Shown here in pieces: positions 32,789 through 41,071 of a DNA stretch of 64,000 nucleotides. The notes under the pieces were generated by a model. The model had not been told where the DNA came from and did not search any database. It was given only the letters and a program-made list of their open reading frames with translations. The position numbers were made by a program, and so were the translations under genes. Every line of letters starts with the position of its first letter. The first letter of the stretch is position 1. Source of the stretch: Kitasatospora sp. MMS16-BH015. Its GTDB lineage: Bacteria; Actinomycetota; Actinomycetes; Streptomycetales; Streptomycetaceae. The stretch spans positions 8,447,001-8,511,000 of the forward strand of contig NZ_CP025394.1 of assembly GCF_002943525.1 (NCBI RefSeq). The letters are read 5' to 3'.

Positions 32789-35191
32789 GTGAAACCACCC
32801 ACCCACCGCAGCACCCCGGCCTCCGGCCGCCTCACCCGAGGGGCCCTCGTCGCGGCCCTGGCCGTCGCCGGCTTCGCGGCCGCGCCCGTCGCGGCCTCGC
32901 AGGCGGCCACCACGACCACCCTGTTCGTCTCGCCGACCGGCAGTGGCACCGCCTGCTCCGCCTCGGCCCCCTGTTCGCTGGCCCAGGCGAAGAGCTCCGT
33001 GGAGGCCGTCAACGGCAGCATGACCGGCGACATCTCCGTCCAACTGGCTGGCGGCACCTATCGGTTGACCGCTCCACTCAGGCTCGGCAGCGCGGACTCC
33101 GGCAGCAACGGCCACCAGGTGGTCTGGCAGGCTGCCCCCGGGGCCAACCCGGTGCTGTCCGGCGGCCAGCAGGTGATCGGCTGGACCTTGAAGGACGCCA
33201 CGAACAACATCTACGCGGCGACCGTCCCCACCGGCACCGACTCACGGCAGCTGTACGTCGACGGAATGCTGGCGCCACGGGCCGCGATCACCGTCTCGCG
33301 GAACGACGTGAACATCACCGCCGCCGGGTTGACCATCGTCAACCCGGCGCTGAACTACCTCGCTTCGCTGCCGCAGCAGAACCGGATCGAGCTGGAGAGC
33401 CAGAACTCCTTCACCGACCGCTTCGCCCCGGTGCAGTCGATCAGCGGCACCACCGTCACCATGCAGCAGCCGGCCTGGAACAACAACAACTGGGGCTACG
33501 ACACCCTGTTCAAGCCGTTCGCCGGCGGTTCGCTGCAACTGGAGAACTCCTACGCCTTCCTGAACACCGCGGGGCAGTGGTACCTGGACCCGTCGGCGGG
33601 CCAGCTGTACTACAAGGCCCCGGCGGGCTGGCAGGCCGGGGCGCACGACATCGAACTGCCCCGGCTGACCTCGCTGGTGCAGATCGGCGGCAGCAGTTAC
33701 AGCAGCCCCGCGCACGACATCACCTTCCAGGGCATCGGCTTCAGCCACACCACCTGGCTGCAGCCGGGGACGAACACCGGCTACGCCGACCAGCAGAGCG
33801 GGGCGTTCCTGGGGAGCGCCTTCACCCAGCCCGCCGACTTCATGACCTCCTGCCAGTCGGGGTGCCAGCTCTTCGAGGCGACCCGCAACGGCTGGAGCCA
33901 GGTGCCGGCCGCGGTGCAGGTCTCGGCGGCCTCGGCCATCACCTTCGCCGGGAACACCTTCGCGCACCTGGGCCAGGTGGGTCTCGGCATCGGCAACGAC
34001 GCCGACGCGCACGCCACGGGCGTCGGGCTCGGCGCGTCCGGCATCACGGTCTCGGGCAACACCTTCACCGACGACTCCGGCGCGGGCATCGTGGTCGGTG
34101 GCGTGCGGCCCGACGCCCACCACCCCTCCGACGCGGCGATGACGAACCAGAACATCACCATCCAGTCGAACCGGATCAGCGATGTCGCCAAGGACTACAA
34201 GGACATGGCCGGGATCCTCTCGACCTACGTCACGCACGCCGTGATCACCCACAACGAGGTGTCCGACCTCGCCTACGACGGCATCGACGTCGGCTGGGGC
34301 TGGGGCGCCAACGACGCGGGCGGCAGCCAGGACTACCGCAACCGGGGCCTCTACAACTACCAGCCCGTCTACACCACGGCGACGACCCTGAAGAACACCG
34401 TCATCAGCTACAACAAGGTGCACGGCACCAAGAAGGTGTTCCACGACGGCGGCAGCATCTACACGCTGTCCGCCGACCCGGGGACGAGCATCGACCACAA
34501 CTACGTCTACGACAACAGGAACACCGTCGGCCTCTACCTCGACGAGGGATCCCGGTCCGAGGCCCTGAGCAGCAACGTGGTCCAGGACTCCGGCGTGTGG
34601 GCGTTCACCAACGCGAGCGGGAGCAACAACACCAACGACAACACTTTCTCCGGTAACTGGTACAACGGGGGCGCCACCCAGGTCGCCACCGGAGCACCGC
34701 ACAACAACGTGCTCACCGGTAACGTCCAGGTCAGCGGCACCAGTTGGCCGTCCGGGGCGCAGCAGGTGATCGCCCAGGCGGGTGTCACGGGCGGCAGCAC
34801 CGGGGCGGTGCACGCGGTCGGCGCCGGCAGGTGCCTGGACGTGCCGAACGGGTCGACCACGCTCGGGACCCAGACCGAGGTCTGGGACTGCAACGGCCAG
34901 GGCAACCAGACCTTCACCCGCACCGCGAACGGCGAGCTGACGGTCTACAGCGGCTCCGGCCTGCTCTGCCTGGACGCCTACGGCAAGGGCACCACCAACG
35001 GCACCAAGGTCGCGATCTGGAGCTGCAACGGGCAGACCAACCAGCAGTGGACCTTCAACGCCGACGGCACCGTCACCGGCGTCCAGTCCGGGCTCTGCCT
35101 GGACGTGGCCGGCGCCGCCACCGGCAACGGCACCCTGGTCCAACTCTGGTCCTGCACCGGCCAGTCCAACCAGCAGTGGACGCTCTCCTGA
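32789..35191 (+). CDS. Secreted right-handed beta-helix protein with ricin-type lectin domain
   Basis: An 800-residue exported protein. GTG 32789 is chosen because GAGGAGAG precedes it and a Sec signal follows. The mature start LFVSPTGSGTACSASAPC and many NxI/V rungs (NITIQSNRISDVAKDYKDMA, AVITHNEVSDLAYDGIDVGW, NTVISYNKVHGTKKVFHDGG) mark a parallel beta-helix, as in GH141 and pectate-lyase-like enzymes. Residues about 670-800 form a CBM13 beta-trefoil. It follows the GH54 gene by 89 bases and is probably co-transcribed. The activity is not fixed by sequence; a pectin or arabinan side-chain glycosidase is a guess from context. Confidence 0.8.
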   Translation: MKPPTHRSTPASGRLTRGALVAALAVAGFAAAPVAASQAATTTTLFVSPTGSGTACSASAPCSLAQAKSSVEAVNGSMTGDISVQLAGGTYRLTAPLRLGSADSGSNGHQVVWQAAPGANPVLSGGQQVIGWTLKDATNNIYAATVPTGTDSRQLYVDGMLAPRAAITVSRNDVNITAAGLTIVNPALNYLASLPQQNRIELESQNSFTDRFAPVQSISGTTVTMQQPAWNNNNWGYDTLFKPFAGGSLQLENSYAFLNTAGQWYLDPSAGQLYYKAPAGWQAGAHDIELPRLTSLVQIGGSSYSSPAHDITFQGIGFSHTTWLQPGTNTGYADQQSGAFLGSAFTQPADFMTSCQSGCQLFEATRNGWSQVPAAVQVSAASAITFAGNTFAHLGQVGLGIGNDADAHATGVGLGASGITVSGNTFTDDSGAGIVVGGVRPDAHHPSDAAMTNQNITIQSNRISDVAKDYKDMAGILSTYVTHAVITHNEVSDLAYDGIDVGWGWGANDAGGSQDYRNRGLYNYQPVYTTATTLKNTVISYNKVHGTKKVFHDGGSIYTLSADPGTSIDHNYVYDNRNTVGLYLDEGSRSEALSSNVVQDSGVWAFTNASGSNNTNDNTFSGNWYNGGATQVATGAPHNNVLTGNVQVSGTSWPSGAQQVIAQAGVTGGSTGAVHAVGAGRCLDVPNGSTTLGTQTEVWDCNGQGNQTFTRTANGELTVYSGSGLLCLDAYGKGTTNGTKVAIWSCNGQTNQQWTFNADGTVTGVQSGLCLDVAGAATGNGTLVQLWSCTGQSNQQWTLS

Positions 35192-35214
35192 GGATTCCCG
35201 CCGGAGACTGACAA

Positions 35215-35258
35215 GCCTCGGGGCCGGTCCCAGCACCCGCTGGGACCGGCCCCGAGGC
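35215..35258. terminator. Strong bidirectional terminator hairpin
   Basis: A perfect 20-bp stem (left arm from GCCTCGGGGCC, right arm to GGCCCCGAGGC) with a 4-base loop ACCC lies between two convergent genes and serves both. Confidence 0.85.
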
Positions 35259-35263
35259 CTTGT

Positions 35264-36604
35264 TCAACTGCGCAGGGTCCACTTCTGGTTGCCGGCGCCC
35301 GAGCAGGCCCAGAGCTGGAGCTGCGTGCCGTTCGCCGTGCCCGTGCCGGTGGCGTCCAGGCAGAGGCCCGACTGCACGCCCCTGATCGAGCCGTCGGCGT
35401 TGAGGTTCCACTGCTGGTTGGTGCCGCCGTTGCAGTCCCAGATCACCACGGGGGTGCCGTCGACGGTGCCCTTGCCCGAGGCGTCCAGGCACTTGGTGCC
35501 GTAGACCGTGAGCTGCTTGCTCGCGGTGGCGGTCCACCGCTGGTTGGTCTGGCCGTTGCAGTCCCACAGCTGGGCCTGGGTGCCGTTGGTCTGGCTGCTG
35601 TTCGGGACGTCGGCGCAGCGGCCGGAGGCCTGGCCCACGATCTGCCGGCCGGCGGGCGGCGGGGGAGTGGTGCCGGAGCCGAACTGGCCGAAGAACTTCC
35701 AGACCTCACCGGAGGTCCAGGTGTGCCAGCCGTCGCAGGTGCACCCGTCGATCGGGCCGGGATCGTGGCCCGCCCCGTCGAAGGCGGCCCACACGACCGG
35801 GTAGCCGGACTTGCAGCCCGAGTAGGCGGTGACGGTGTGGGTCAGACTGCCGGACGCCGGCTCGGGCGGACTCTGCGGGGTGCAGCCGTTGTTCCGGACG
35901 AACTGGTCGCGCAGGGAGCGTCCGAGGGAGATCGGCAGGACGTCGTCCCGCAGGCCGTGCAGCCCCATGTACGCGATCGACTGGGTGCCGCCGTCGCATC
36001 CACTGAGGTTCGCGCCGGAGTACACCGCGACCGCGCGGAAGACCGTCGGACGGGCGCAGGCGAGCTCGTAGCTCATCGCACCGCCGTAGCTGAAACCGGC
36101 GGAGAAGAGCTGGGTGGTGTCGATGCACAGGCCGCCCTCGAGCTGCCGGGTCAGGTCGTCGATGAAAGTGACGTCCTGGCCGCCCGAGTTGGCCCAGCCG
36201 TTGTCGAAGCCCTGCGGCGCGACGAAGACGGTGCCGTTGTTGTCGGCGTCGGCCAGCTTCCGGAGCCCGTAGTAGGACCAGTTGTAGCCGTCGGTGCCGC
36301 CGGAGTCGACGTCGCTCGCGGTGCCGCCGCGCCAGTGGAGGCCGAAGACCAGCCGGTAGGCGCGGTTCTGGTCGTAGCCTGCGGGGACTCGCAGGATGTA
36401 GCTGCGGGTCTGGCCGCTGCTGGTGAGGGTGTGGGCGCCGCTCGCCAGCGGTGCCTTCCCGCAGCCGGCGGTGCCGGCCGCCGCTACGGCGGGACTGGCC
36501 GGAGCGGCGCCGGCGCGAGGGCCGGTGCCGAGCGCCATGGTGAGCGCGGTCGTGAGGACGACCAACGCGGTGAGGACGGGGGTGAGTCGGGACCTGCGTT
36601 TCAT
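35264..36604 (-). CDS. Secreted CE1/LpqC-type esterase (feruloyl or acetyl xylan esterase) with ricin-type lectin domain
   Basis: A 446-residue exported alpha/beta hydrolase. After the signal (about 1-45), SYILRVPAGYDQNRAYRLVF begins the fold. The nucleophile elbow is GFSYGGAMSYELAC, and YMGLHGLRDDVLP and DGAGHDPGPIDGC supply the Asp and His. This is the poly(3-hydroxybutyrate) depolymerase/feruloyl esterase group, and with arabinofuranosidases beside it ferulate or acetate removal from arabinoxylan is likely. Residues about 318-446 are a CBM13 trefoil. It lies 102 bases after the second GH54 gene on the same strand, across a hairpin. Confidence 0.85.
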   Translation of the reverse strand: MKRRSRLTPVLTALVVLTTALTMALGTGPRAGAAPASPAVAAAGTAGCGKAPLASGAHTLTSSGQTRSYILRVPAGYDQNRAYRLVFGLHWRGGTASDVDSGGTDGYNWSYYGLRKLADADNNGTVFVAPQGFDNGWANSGGQDVTFIDDLTRQLEGGLCIDTTQLFSAGFSYGGAMSYELACARPTVFRAVAVYSGANLSGCDGGTQSIAYMGLHGLRDDVLPISLGRSLRDQFVRNNGCTPQSPPEPASGSLTHTVTAYSGCKSGYPVVWAAFDGAGHDPGPIDGCTCDGWHTWTSGEVWKFFGQFGSGTTPPPPAGRQIVGQASGRCADVPNSSQTNGTQAQLWDCNGQTNQRWTATASKQLTVYGTKCLDASGKGTVDGTPVVIWDCNGGTNQQWNLNADGSIRGVQSGLCLDATGTGTANGTQLQLWACSGAGNQKWTLRS

Positions 36605-36642
36605 CGGCTCTGCCTTCGCTGTGGGTGGACAGGAGGTGAGGT

Positions 36643-36671
36643 GCCGGCCGGCGGGGCGTCCGCCGGCCGGC
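36643..36671 (-). terminator. Intercistronic hairpin between GH54 and esterase genes
   Basis: Perfect 12-bp stem GCCGGCCGGCGG / CCGCCGGCCGGC with a 5-base loop lies between the two leftward genes. It may stop most transcripts or protect the upstream message. Confidence 0.6.
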
Positions 36672-36706
36672 TGAAACGGGTGCGGAGAAAGGGTCCTGGC
36701 TGTCCG

Positions 36707-38275
36707 TCAGCTCCAGGGAGCCGCGGTGAGCCAGCTGGTGTCCTGGGCCCAGGAGGTGGTGGCGTCCCAGGCGTTGGCCCCGCCGTTGGCGGCGATGTAG
36801 GCCGTGTAGTTGTAGTGGCGGAGGTACTTGGTCGGGTAGTTGGCGGACTGGAAGGAGGTGCCGGTGCCGCTGTTGCCCGGGGCGGTGCAGAAGGTGGCGT
36901 CCTGGGCGAAGTTGCCGCCACCGTCGTCGGCTTGCAGGTGCAGCTGGAAGTTGTAGTGGCGCAGGAAGCGGCCGGGCTGGTTGGCGGATTCGAAGGTCAG
37001 GCAGGAGCTGTTGGCCAGCCCGGCGCGGACGATCCAGCTGGCGTCGGCCTTGTCGGTGGCCGAACTGGCCGCACTGATGGGCGAGATGACCACCTTGTCG
37101 TCGGCGTCGTCGTGCCGCAGGTAGTCGCCGGTGCAGCAGGGGGCGGTGGTGGCCTGGAGGGAGACCCGGGAGCCGGGGGTGAGCGAGCCGGTGCCGGTCG
37201 ATCCGCCGGCGTAGCCGGCGGCGGTGATGTTGGCCTGGACGGCGTTCTCGGTGGCGTCCGAGGGGTAGCCGGAGGTCATGACGCCCTCGTAGAAGGTGCC
37301 GGCCGAGCCGTTGCTGTTGTCGCCGCCGATGCCGAGGATGATGGCGCCCTCCTTGTGCATCGGGTTGTAGCCGGAGGCGTTGGGGCGCACGCCGCTGTAG
37401 TCGGTGGCCAGGCCGCCCGACTGCGCGTTGCCGGAGCGGATCGCCCACTGGCCCGGGCCGCCCTTGACGGCGGCGGTGACGAACCGGTCGCCGATCGAGG
37501 GGTCGCCCGCGTTGAAGCGGGTGTTGGCGCCGGAGAAGAGGCCATTCTCCAGGTCGGCCATCACCCAGGGGCCGTTGCCGCTGCCGTAGCCCCAGACCTT
37601 GCTGTTGCCGAAGTAGATGGCCTCCATGTGACCGTTGCCGGTGTCGGTGCTGCTGGTCTCGGCGTTGCCGTAGTCGAAGCAGCAGCCGCCGTTGAAGTGC
37701 GTGCCGTCGAGGATCGCGTACATGCCCTCGGGCTGGTCGCCGGTGGCGATGCCGTTGGTGTGGTTGTTGCGGTAGCCGGTGCCGGGGGCCACGTACACGC
37801 CGTACGCCTTGTGCCCGCCGACGGTGACCGGCGCCTCGACGGCGTTGGCCAGGTTGTCGTTGCCGCCCGCGGCCGGGCCGGAGAAGGCGCCCTTGGGGGC
37901 CTGGGTGAGGTGGTTGCCCTTGCCTGACTGGTCGTAGAGGACGGTGATGACGCAGCTGGTGGCCGCGCAGAAGGCGTCCTGCTGCGCGGCGTCGGCGTAT
38001 CCGCCGGTGCTGAGCAGGCCGATGTCCTTGGTCGCGCCGTCGGAGGCGCGCATGACCTGGTAGAGCGGGCCGTTGTAGGCCGCGTACAGGGCTCGGGTGG
38101 TGGAGTGCGCGGCGACGCACGGGGTGTTGCCCGCGGCGTAGATGTCGCACGGCGCCTGGGTGGCGGCCTGGGAGGTGCCGGCCGTGGCGGTGAGCAGGCC
38201 GGCGGCGAGCACGGCGGTGCTGCCGGTGGCGAGCAGCGCGCGGGCGGCACGGCGGAGCCAGGGGGGTTTGGTCAT
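36707..38275 (-). CDS. Secreted GH54 alpha-L-arabinofuranosidase with AbfB (CBM42) domain
   Basis: A 522-residue exported enzyme with the classical GH54 plan. The signal ends near residue 38 (TSQAATQA). The catalytic domain (about 40-365) has CDIYAAGNTPCVAAHSTTRA, YNGPLYQVMRA, NGGCCFDYGNAET and VMADLENGLF. The C-terminal AbfB arabinose-binding trefoil follows, with repeated LRH elements (GDYLRHDDADDKVV, GRFLRHYNFQLHLQ, TKYLRHYNYTAYI). The ATG at 38275 has GAAGGGG upstream. Two LacI-type operators lie 74-107 bases upstream, between it and the LacI regulator gene. Confidence 0.92.
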   Translation of the reverse strand: MTKPPWLRRAARALLATGSTAVLAAGLLTATAGTSQAATQAPCDIYAAGNTPCVAAHSTTRALYAAYNGPLYQVMRASDGATKDIGLLSTGGYADAAQQDAFCAATSCVITVLYDQSGKGNHLTQAPKGAFSGPAAGGNDNLANAVEAPVTVGGHKAYGVYVAPGTGYRNNHTNGIATGDQPEGMYAILDGTHFNGGCCFDYGNAETSSTDTGNGHMEAIYFGNSKVWGYGSGNGPWVMADLENGLFSGANTRFNAGDPSIGDRFVTAAVKGGPGQWAIRSGNAQSGGLATDYSGVRPNASGYNPMHKEGAIILGIGGDNSNGSAGTFYEGVMTSGYPSDATENAVQANITAAGYAGGSTGTGSLTPGSRVSLQATTAPCCTGDYLRHDDADDKVVISPISAASSATDKADASWIVRAGLANSSCLTFESANQPGRFLRHYNFQLHLQADDGGGNFAQDATFCTAPGNSGTGTSFQSANYPTKYLRHYNYTAYIAANGGANAWDATTSWAQDTSWLTAAPWS

Positions 38276-38348
38276 GAGGTTGTACCCCTTCACGTGGGTG
38301 GGCGTGAGGTGAGCGTCTGACAACTCCGGCGCTCTGCGCCTGGATTAC

Positions 38349-38382
38349 TGTTAGCGTCAACAGAGTCTTGTTAGCGCTCACA
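38349..38382. promoter_or_regulatory. Two LacI-type operators upstream of the second GH54 gene
   Basis: TGTTAGCGTCAACA (38349-38362) and TGTTAGCGCTCACA (38369-38382) are 20 bases apart centre to centre. They sit in the gap between the GH54 start and the stop of the LacI-family gene. Confidence 0.8.
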
Positions 38383-38429
38383 TGATGCAGAAGTGTCCAT
38401 GGCAAGCCGGAGGGCGTCAAGGGATCCGG

Positions 38430-39434
38430 TCAGCCCGAGGCGCGGGGGACGAGCCGGGTGGGCAGTACGACGGACTCGCCGACGGCGGGCCCCTGGAGCA
38501 GTAACTCGATTGCGCAGGCGCCGAGTTCCTCGACCGGCTGGCGCACCGTGGTCAGCCCGGGTCGGGACCTGGCCGCCACCGGGGCGTCGTCGAAGCCGAT
38601 CACCGCGACGTCCTCGGGCACCCGGAGTCCGCGCCGCCGCAGGGCTCGGAGCACACCGGCGGCCATCTGATCGGAGGCGACGAAAACCGCGTCCAGATCG
38701 GGGCGTTGGTCGAGCAGCCGGTGCATCGCGTGCTCGCCCGAGGCGCAGGTGAAGTCCCCGTACGCCACGGCCGGCCGGGCGGCCGGGCGGTGCTGCCGGA
38801 CCGCCTGGAGGTAGCCGGCCAGCCGGTCCGCCCCGACGGCGGTGTCCGGCGGCCCCGCCACGGTGGCGATCGAGCGGCGGCCCGAAGCGCAGAGCCGCTG
38901 AACCGCGTCCCGGGCACCGCCCAGGTTGTCGGCGTCCACGAAGGCCACCACGCCGGGCTCCGGCGGACGGCCGAGGGAGACCACGGGCATCCGGGCCGCG
39001 TGCAGCAGCCGGGCGAGTGCGACGTCGCCCCACGGGCCGACCAGCAGCACGCCGTCGGCGTGACCGCCGCACAGGTAGCGCACCAGGGGCGGTCGACGCG
39101 AGCGTCTGGGCACCGTGAAGACCGCCAACTCCCGGTCCGCGCCGGGGAGGGCGCGCCGCAGGCCGGCGAGGAGGCGGACGTGGAAGGCGTCCACGTGGTA
39201 CTGGAGCGGATCGGCGAAGACCACGACGGCCAGCACCCCGGTGTCCCGGGTGCTGGGGGCCCGGCGCCGGACGTACGCCAGATCGTGCGCCGCGCGCTCC
39301 ACCCGGGCGGCCACCTCGGCGGAGACCCGGGCGGAGCGGTTCAGCACCCGGGAGGCGGTCGCCGTGGAGACGCCGGCGTGCCGGGCGACCTCGGCCAGGG
39401 TGGGGGCGGATTCGGTACGGGGGATCGACTGCAT
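38430..39434 (-). CDS. LacI-family transcriptional regulator (probable arabinose-regulon repressor)
   Basis: A 334-residue regulator. ATG 39434 is chosen because AGGACGG lies upstream and the HTH starts at once: TLAEVARHAGVSTATASRVL. The periplasmic-binding-type sensor follows (VVVFADPLQYHVDAFHVRLL, FDDAPVAARSRPGLTTVRQP). It is read leftward into the GH54/esterase genes, with two operators between. It is the best local candidate for the TGTTARCGYTMACA boxes; the only other LacI-family gene here is cebR, whose box is different. No box lies in front of its own start. Confidence 0.88.
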   Translation of the reverse strand: MQSIPRTESAPTLAEVARHAGVSTATASRVLNRSARVSAEVAARVERAAHDLAYVRRRAPSTRDTGVLAVVVFADPLQYHVDAFHVRLLAGLRRALPGADRELAVFTVPRRSRRPPLVRYLCGGHADGVLLVGPWGDVALARLLHAARMPVVSLGRPPEPGVVAFVDADNLGGARDAVQRLCASGRRSIATVAGPPDTAVGADRLAGYLQAVRQHRPAARPAVAYGDFTCASGEHAMHRLLDQRPDLDAVFVASDQMAAGVLRALRRRGLRVPEDVAVIGFDDAPVAARSRPGLTTVRQPVEELGACAIELLLQGPAVGESVVLPTRLVPRASG

Positions 39435-39528
39435 GCGGGCCGTCCTGGATCGGTCCATGACAGGGAGGGACTGCGCGTCGGCCGTCACCCGCATCGGGCC
39501 ACCCGCAAGCTTGGGCCGCCCGGCGATC

Positions 39529-39547
39529 AGCGTCAAGACATCTGACG
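39529..39547. terminator. Small inverted repeat upstream of the LacI gene
   Basis: GCGTCA ... TGACGC (6-bp arms, 7-base loop) lies between the bglC stop and the LacI gene. It could be a weak terminator of the ceb operon or an operator. Confidence 0.3.
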
Positions 39548-39555
39548 CGAACCGT

Positions 39556-41010
39556 TCACTCCGTTCCGGGCAGGGCGTTGCGCCGGATCACCTCCGCGTA
39601 CCAGTGCGCGCTGTCCTTGGCGGTGCGCAGCTGGGTCGCGTAGTCCACGTGGTAGAGGCCGAACCGCTTGGCGTAGCCGTACGCCCACTCGAAGTTGTCC
39701 ATCAGCGACCAGAGGAAGTAGCCCCGCACGTCCGCACCGGCGGTGATCGCCGCCCGGAGCGCGGCCAGGTGCGCGTGCAGGAAGGCGATCCGCTCGGCGT
39801 CGTGGACGGCGCCGTCCGGGGTCAGGGTGTCCTCGAAGGCCGCGCCGTTCTCGGTGACCAGCAGCGGCAGGCCGGGGTGCTCGCGGTGCAGGTCGAGCAG
39901 CAGATCGGTCAGGCCGGTGGGGTCGATCGGCCAGCCCATCTCCGTCACCTCGCCCGGAGCCTTGTGGAAGAGCACGCCCTCGCTGCCCGGCCAGGGCGAC
40001 TGGGTGCCGTTGCCGTGGCCGTCGTCGCGCGAGCCGTCGGCCGCCGGGTCGTAGCCGGGCGGCAGGGCGGAGACCACGGTGGGGGTGTAGTAGTTGAGGC
40101 CCAGCAGGTCGACCGGCTGGGCGATCTCGGCGAGGTCGCCGTCCTGCACCAGCTGCTGCCAGTCGACCAGGTGGGCGGTGTCGGCCAGCAGGTCCTCCGG
40201 GTAACCGCCCTTCAGCATCGGCCCGGTGAAGACGCGGTTGCCCACCGCGTCGATCCGCCGGGCGGCCTCCTGGTCGGCGGCCGAGCCGCTGAGCGGGCGG
40301 ACGGCGTGCAGGTTGAGCGAGGGGCCGATCCTGGCGTCGGCCGGCAGCACGGCGCGCAGCGCGGCGATCGCGCGGCCGTGGCCGAGGTTGAGGTGGTGGG
40401 CCGCCCGCAGCGAGTCGGCCCAGTCGGAGCGGCCCGGGGCGTGCACGCCGGAGCCGTAGCCCAGGAAGGCCGAGCACCAGGGCTCGTTGAGGGTGATCCA
40501 GGTCTTGACCCGGTCGCCGAGGGCCTCCGCCACCAGTGCGGTGTAGTCGGCGAAGCGGGCGGCGGTGTCGCGGGCCGGCCAGCCGCCCGCGTCCTCCAAC
40601 TCCTGCGGCAGGTCCCAGTGGTAGAGCGTGACCACGGGGGAGATCCCCTGCTCGAGCAGTTCGTCGGTCAGCCGGCGGTAGAAGTCCAGGCCCCGCTCCA
40701 CCGCCGGCCCGCGTCCGGTGGGCTGCACCCGGGGCCAGGAGACCGAGAACCGGTAGGCGTCCAGGCCGAGATCAGCCATCAGCCGGACGTCCTCGCGGTA
40801 GCGGTGGTAGTGGTCGGTGGCCCGGTCGCCGGTGTCGCCGCCGGCCGTCCGGCCCGGGGTGCGGCTGAAGGTGTCCCAGATCGAGGGCGTCCGGCCGCCG
40901 ACGTCGACCGAGCCCTCGACCTGGTAGGCCGCCGTCGCGGCGCCCCAGACGAACCCGGTCGGGAAGGTGGCGGTGCGGGTGGGGGCCGATTCGGCCCGTA
41001 CGGCTGTCAT
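39556..41010 (-). CDS. bglC: Beta-glucosidase, GH1
   Basis: A 484-residue cytoplasmic GH1 enzyme that splits imported cellobiose to glucose. FPTGFVWGAATAAYQVEGSV is the family start; WITLNEPWCSAFLGY gives the acid/base Glu and LLVTENGAAFED the nucleophile Glu. No signal peptide is present. It is the last gene of cebE-cebF-cebG-bglC, the order known in streptomycetes, and lies 61 bases after cebG. Confidence 0.94.
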   Translation of the reverse strand: MTAVRAESAPTRTATFPTGFVWGAATAAYQVEGSVDVGGRTPSIWDTFSRTPGRTAGGDTGDRATDHYHRYREDVRLMADLGLDAYRFSVSWPRVQPTGRGPAVERGLDFYRRLTDELLEQGISPVVTLYHWDLPQELEDAGGWPARDTAARFADYTALVAEALGDRVKTWITLNEPWCSAFLGYGSGVHAPGRSDWADSLRAAHHLNLGHGRAIAALRAVLPADARIGPSLNLHAVRPLSGSAADQEAARRIDAVGNRVFTGPMLKGGYPEDLLADTAHLVDWQQLVQDGDLAEIAQPVDLLGLNYYTPTVVSALPPGYDPAADGSRDDGHGNGTQSPWPGSEGVLFHKAPGEVTEMGWPIDPTGLTDLLLDLHREHPGLPLLVTENGAAFEDTLTPDGAVHDAERIAFLHAHLAALRAAITAGADVRGYFLWSLMDNFEWAYGYAKRFGLYHVDYATQLRTAKDSAHWYAEVIRRNALPGTE

Positions 41011-41039
41011 GCTGGCTTCTCCCTAACGAAGTATGTTGT

Positions 41040-41054
41040 CTGACGGTACGTCAG
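41040..41054. other. Inverted repeat between cebG and bglC
   Basis: CTGACG / CGTCAG with a 3-base loop (GTA) lies just before bglC. It could modulate bglC expression relative to the transporter. Confidence 0.4.
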
Positions 41055-41071
41055 TACTGCATGGCGCCACG

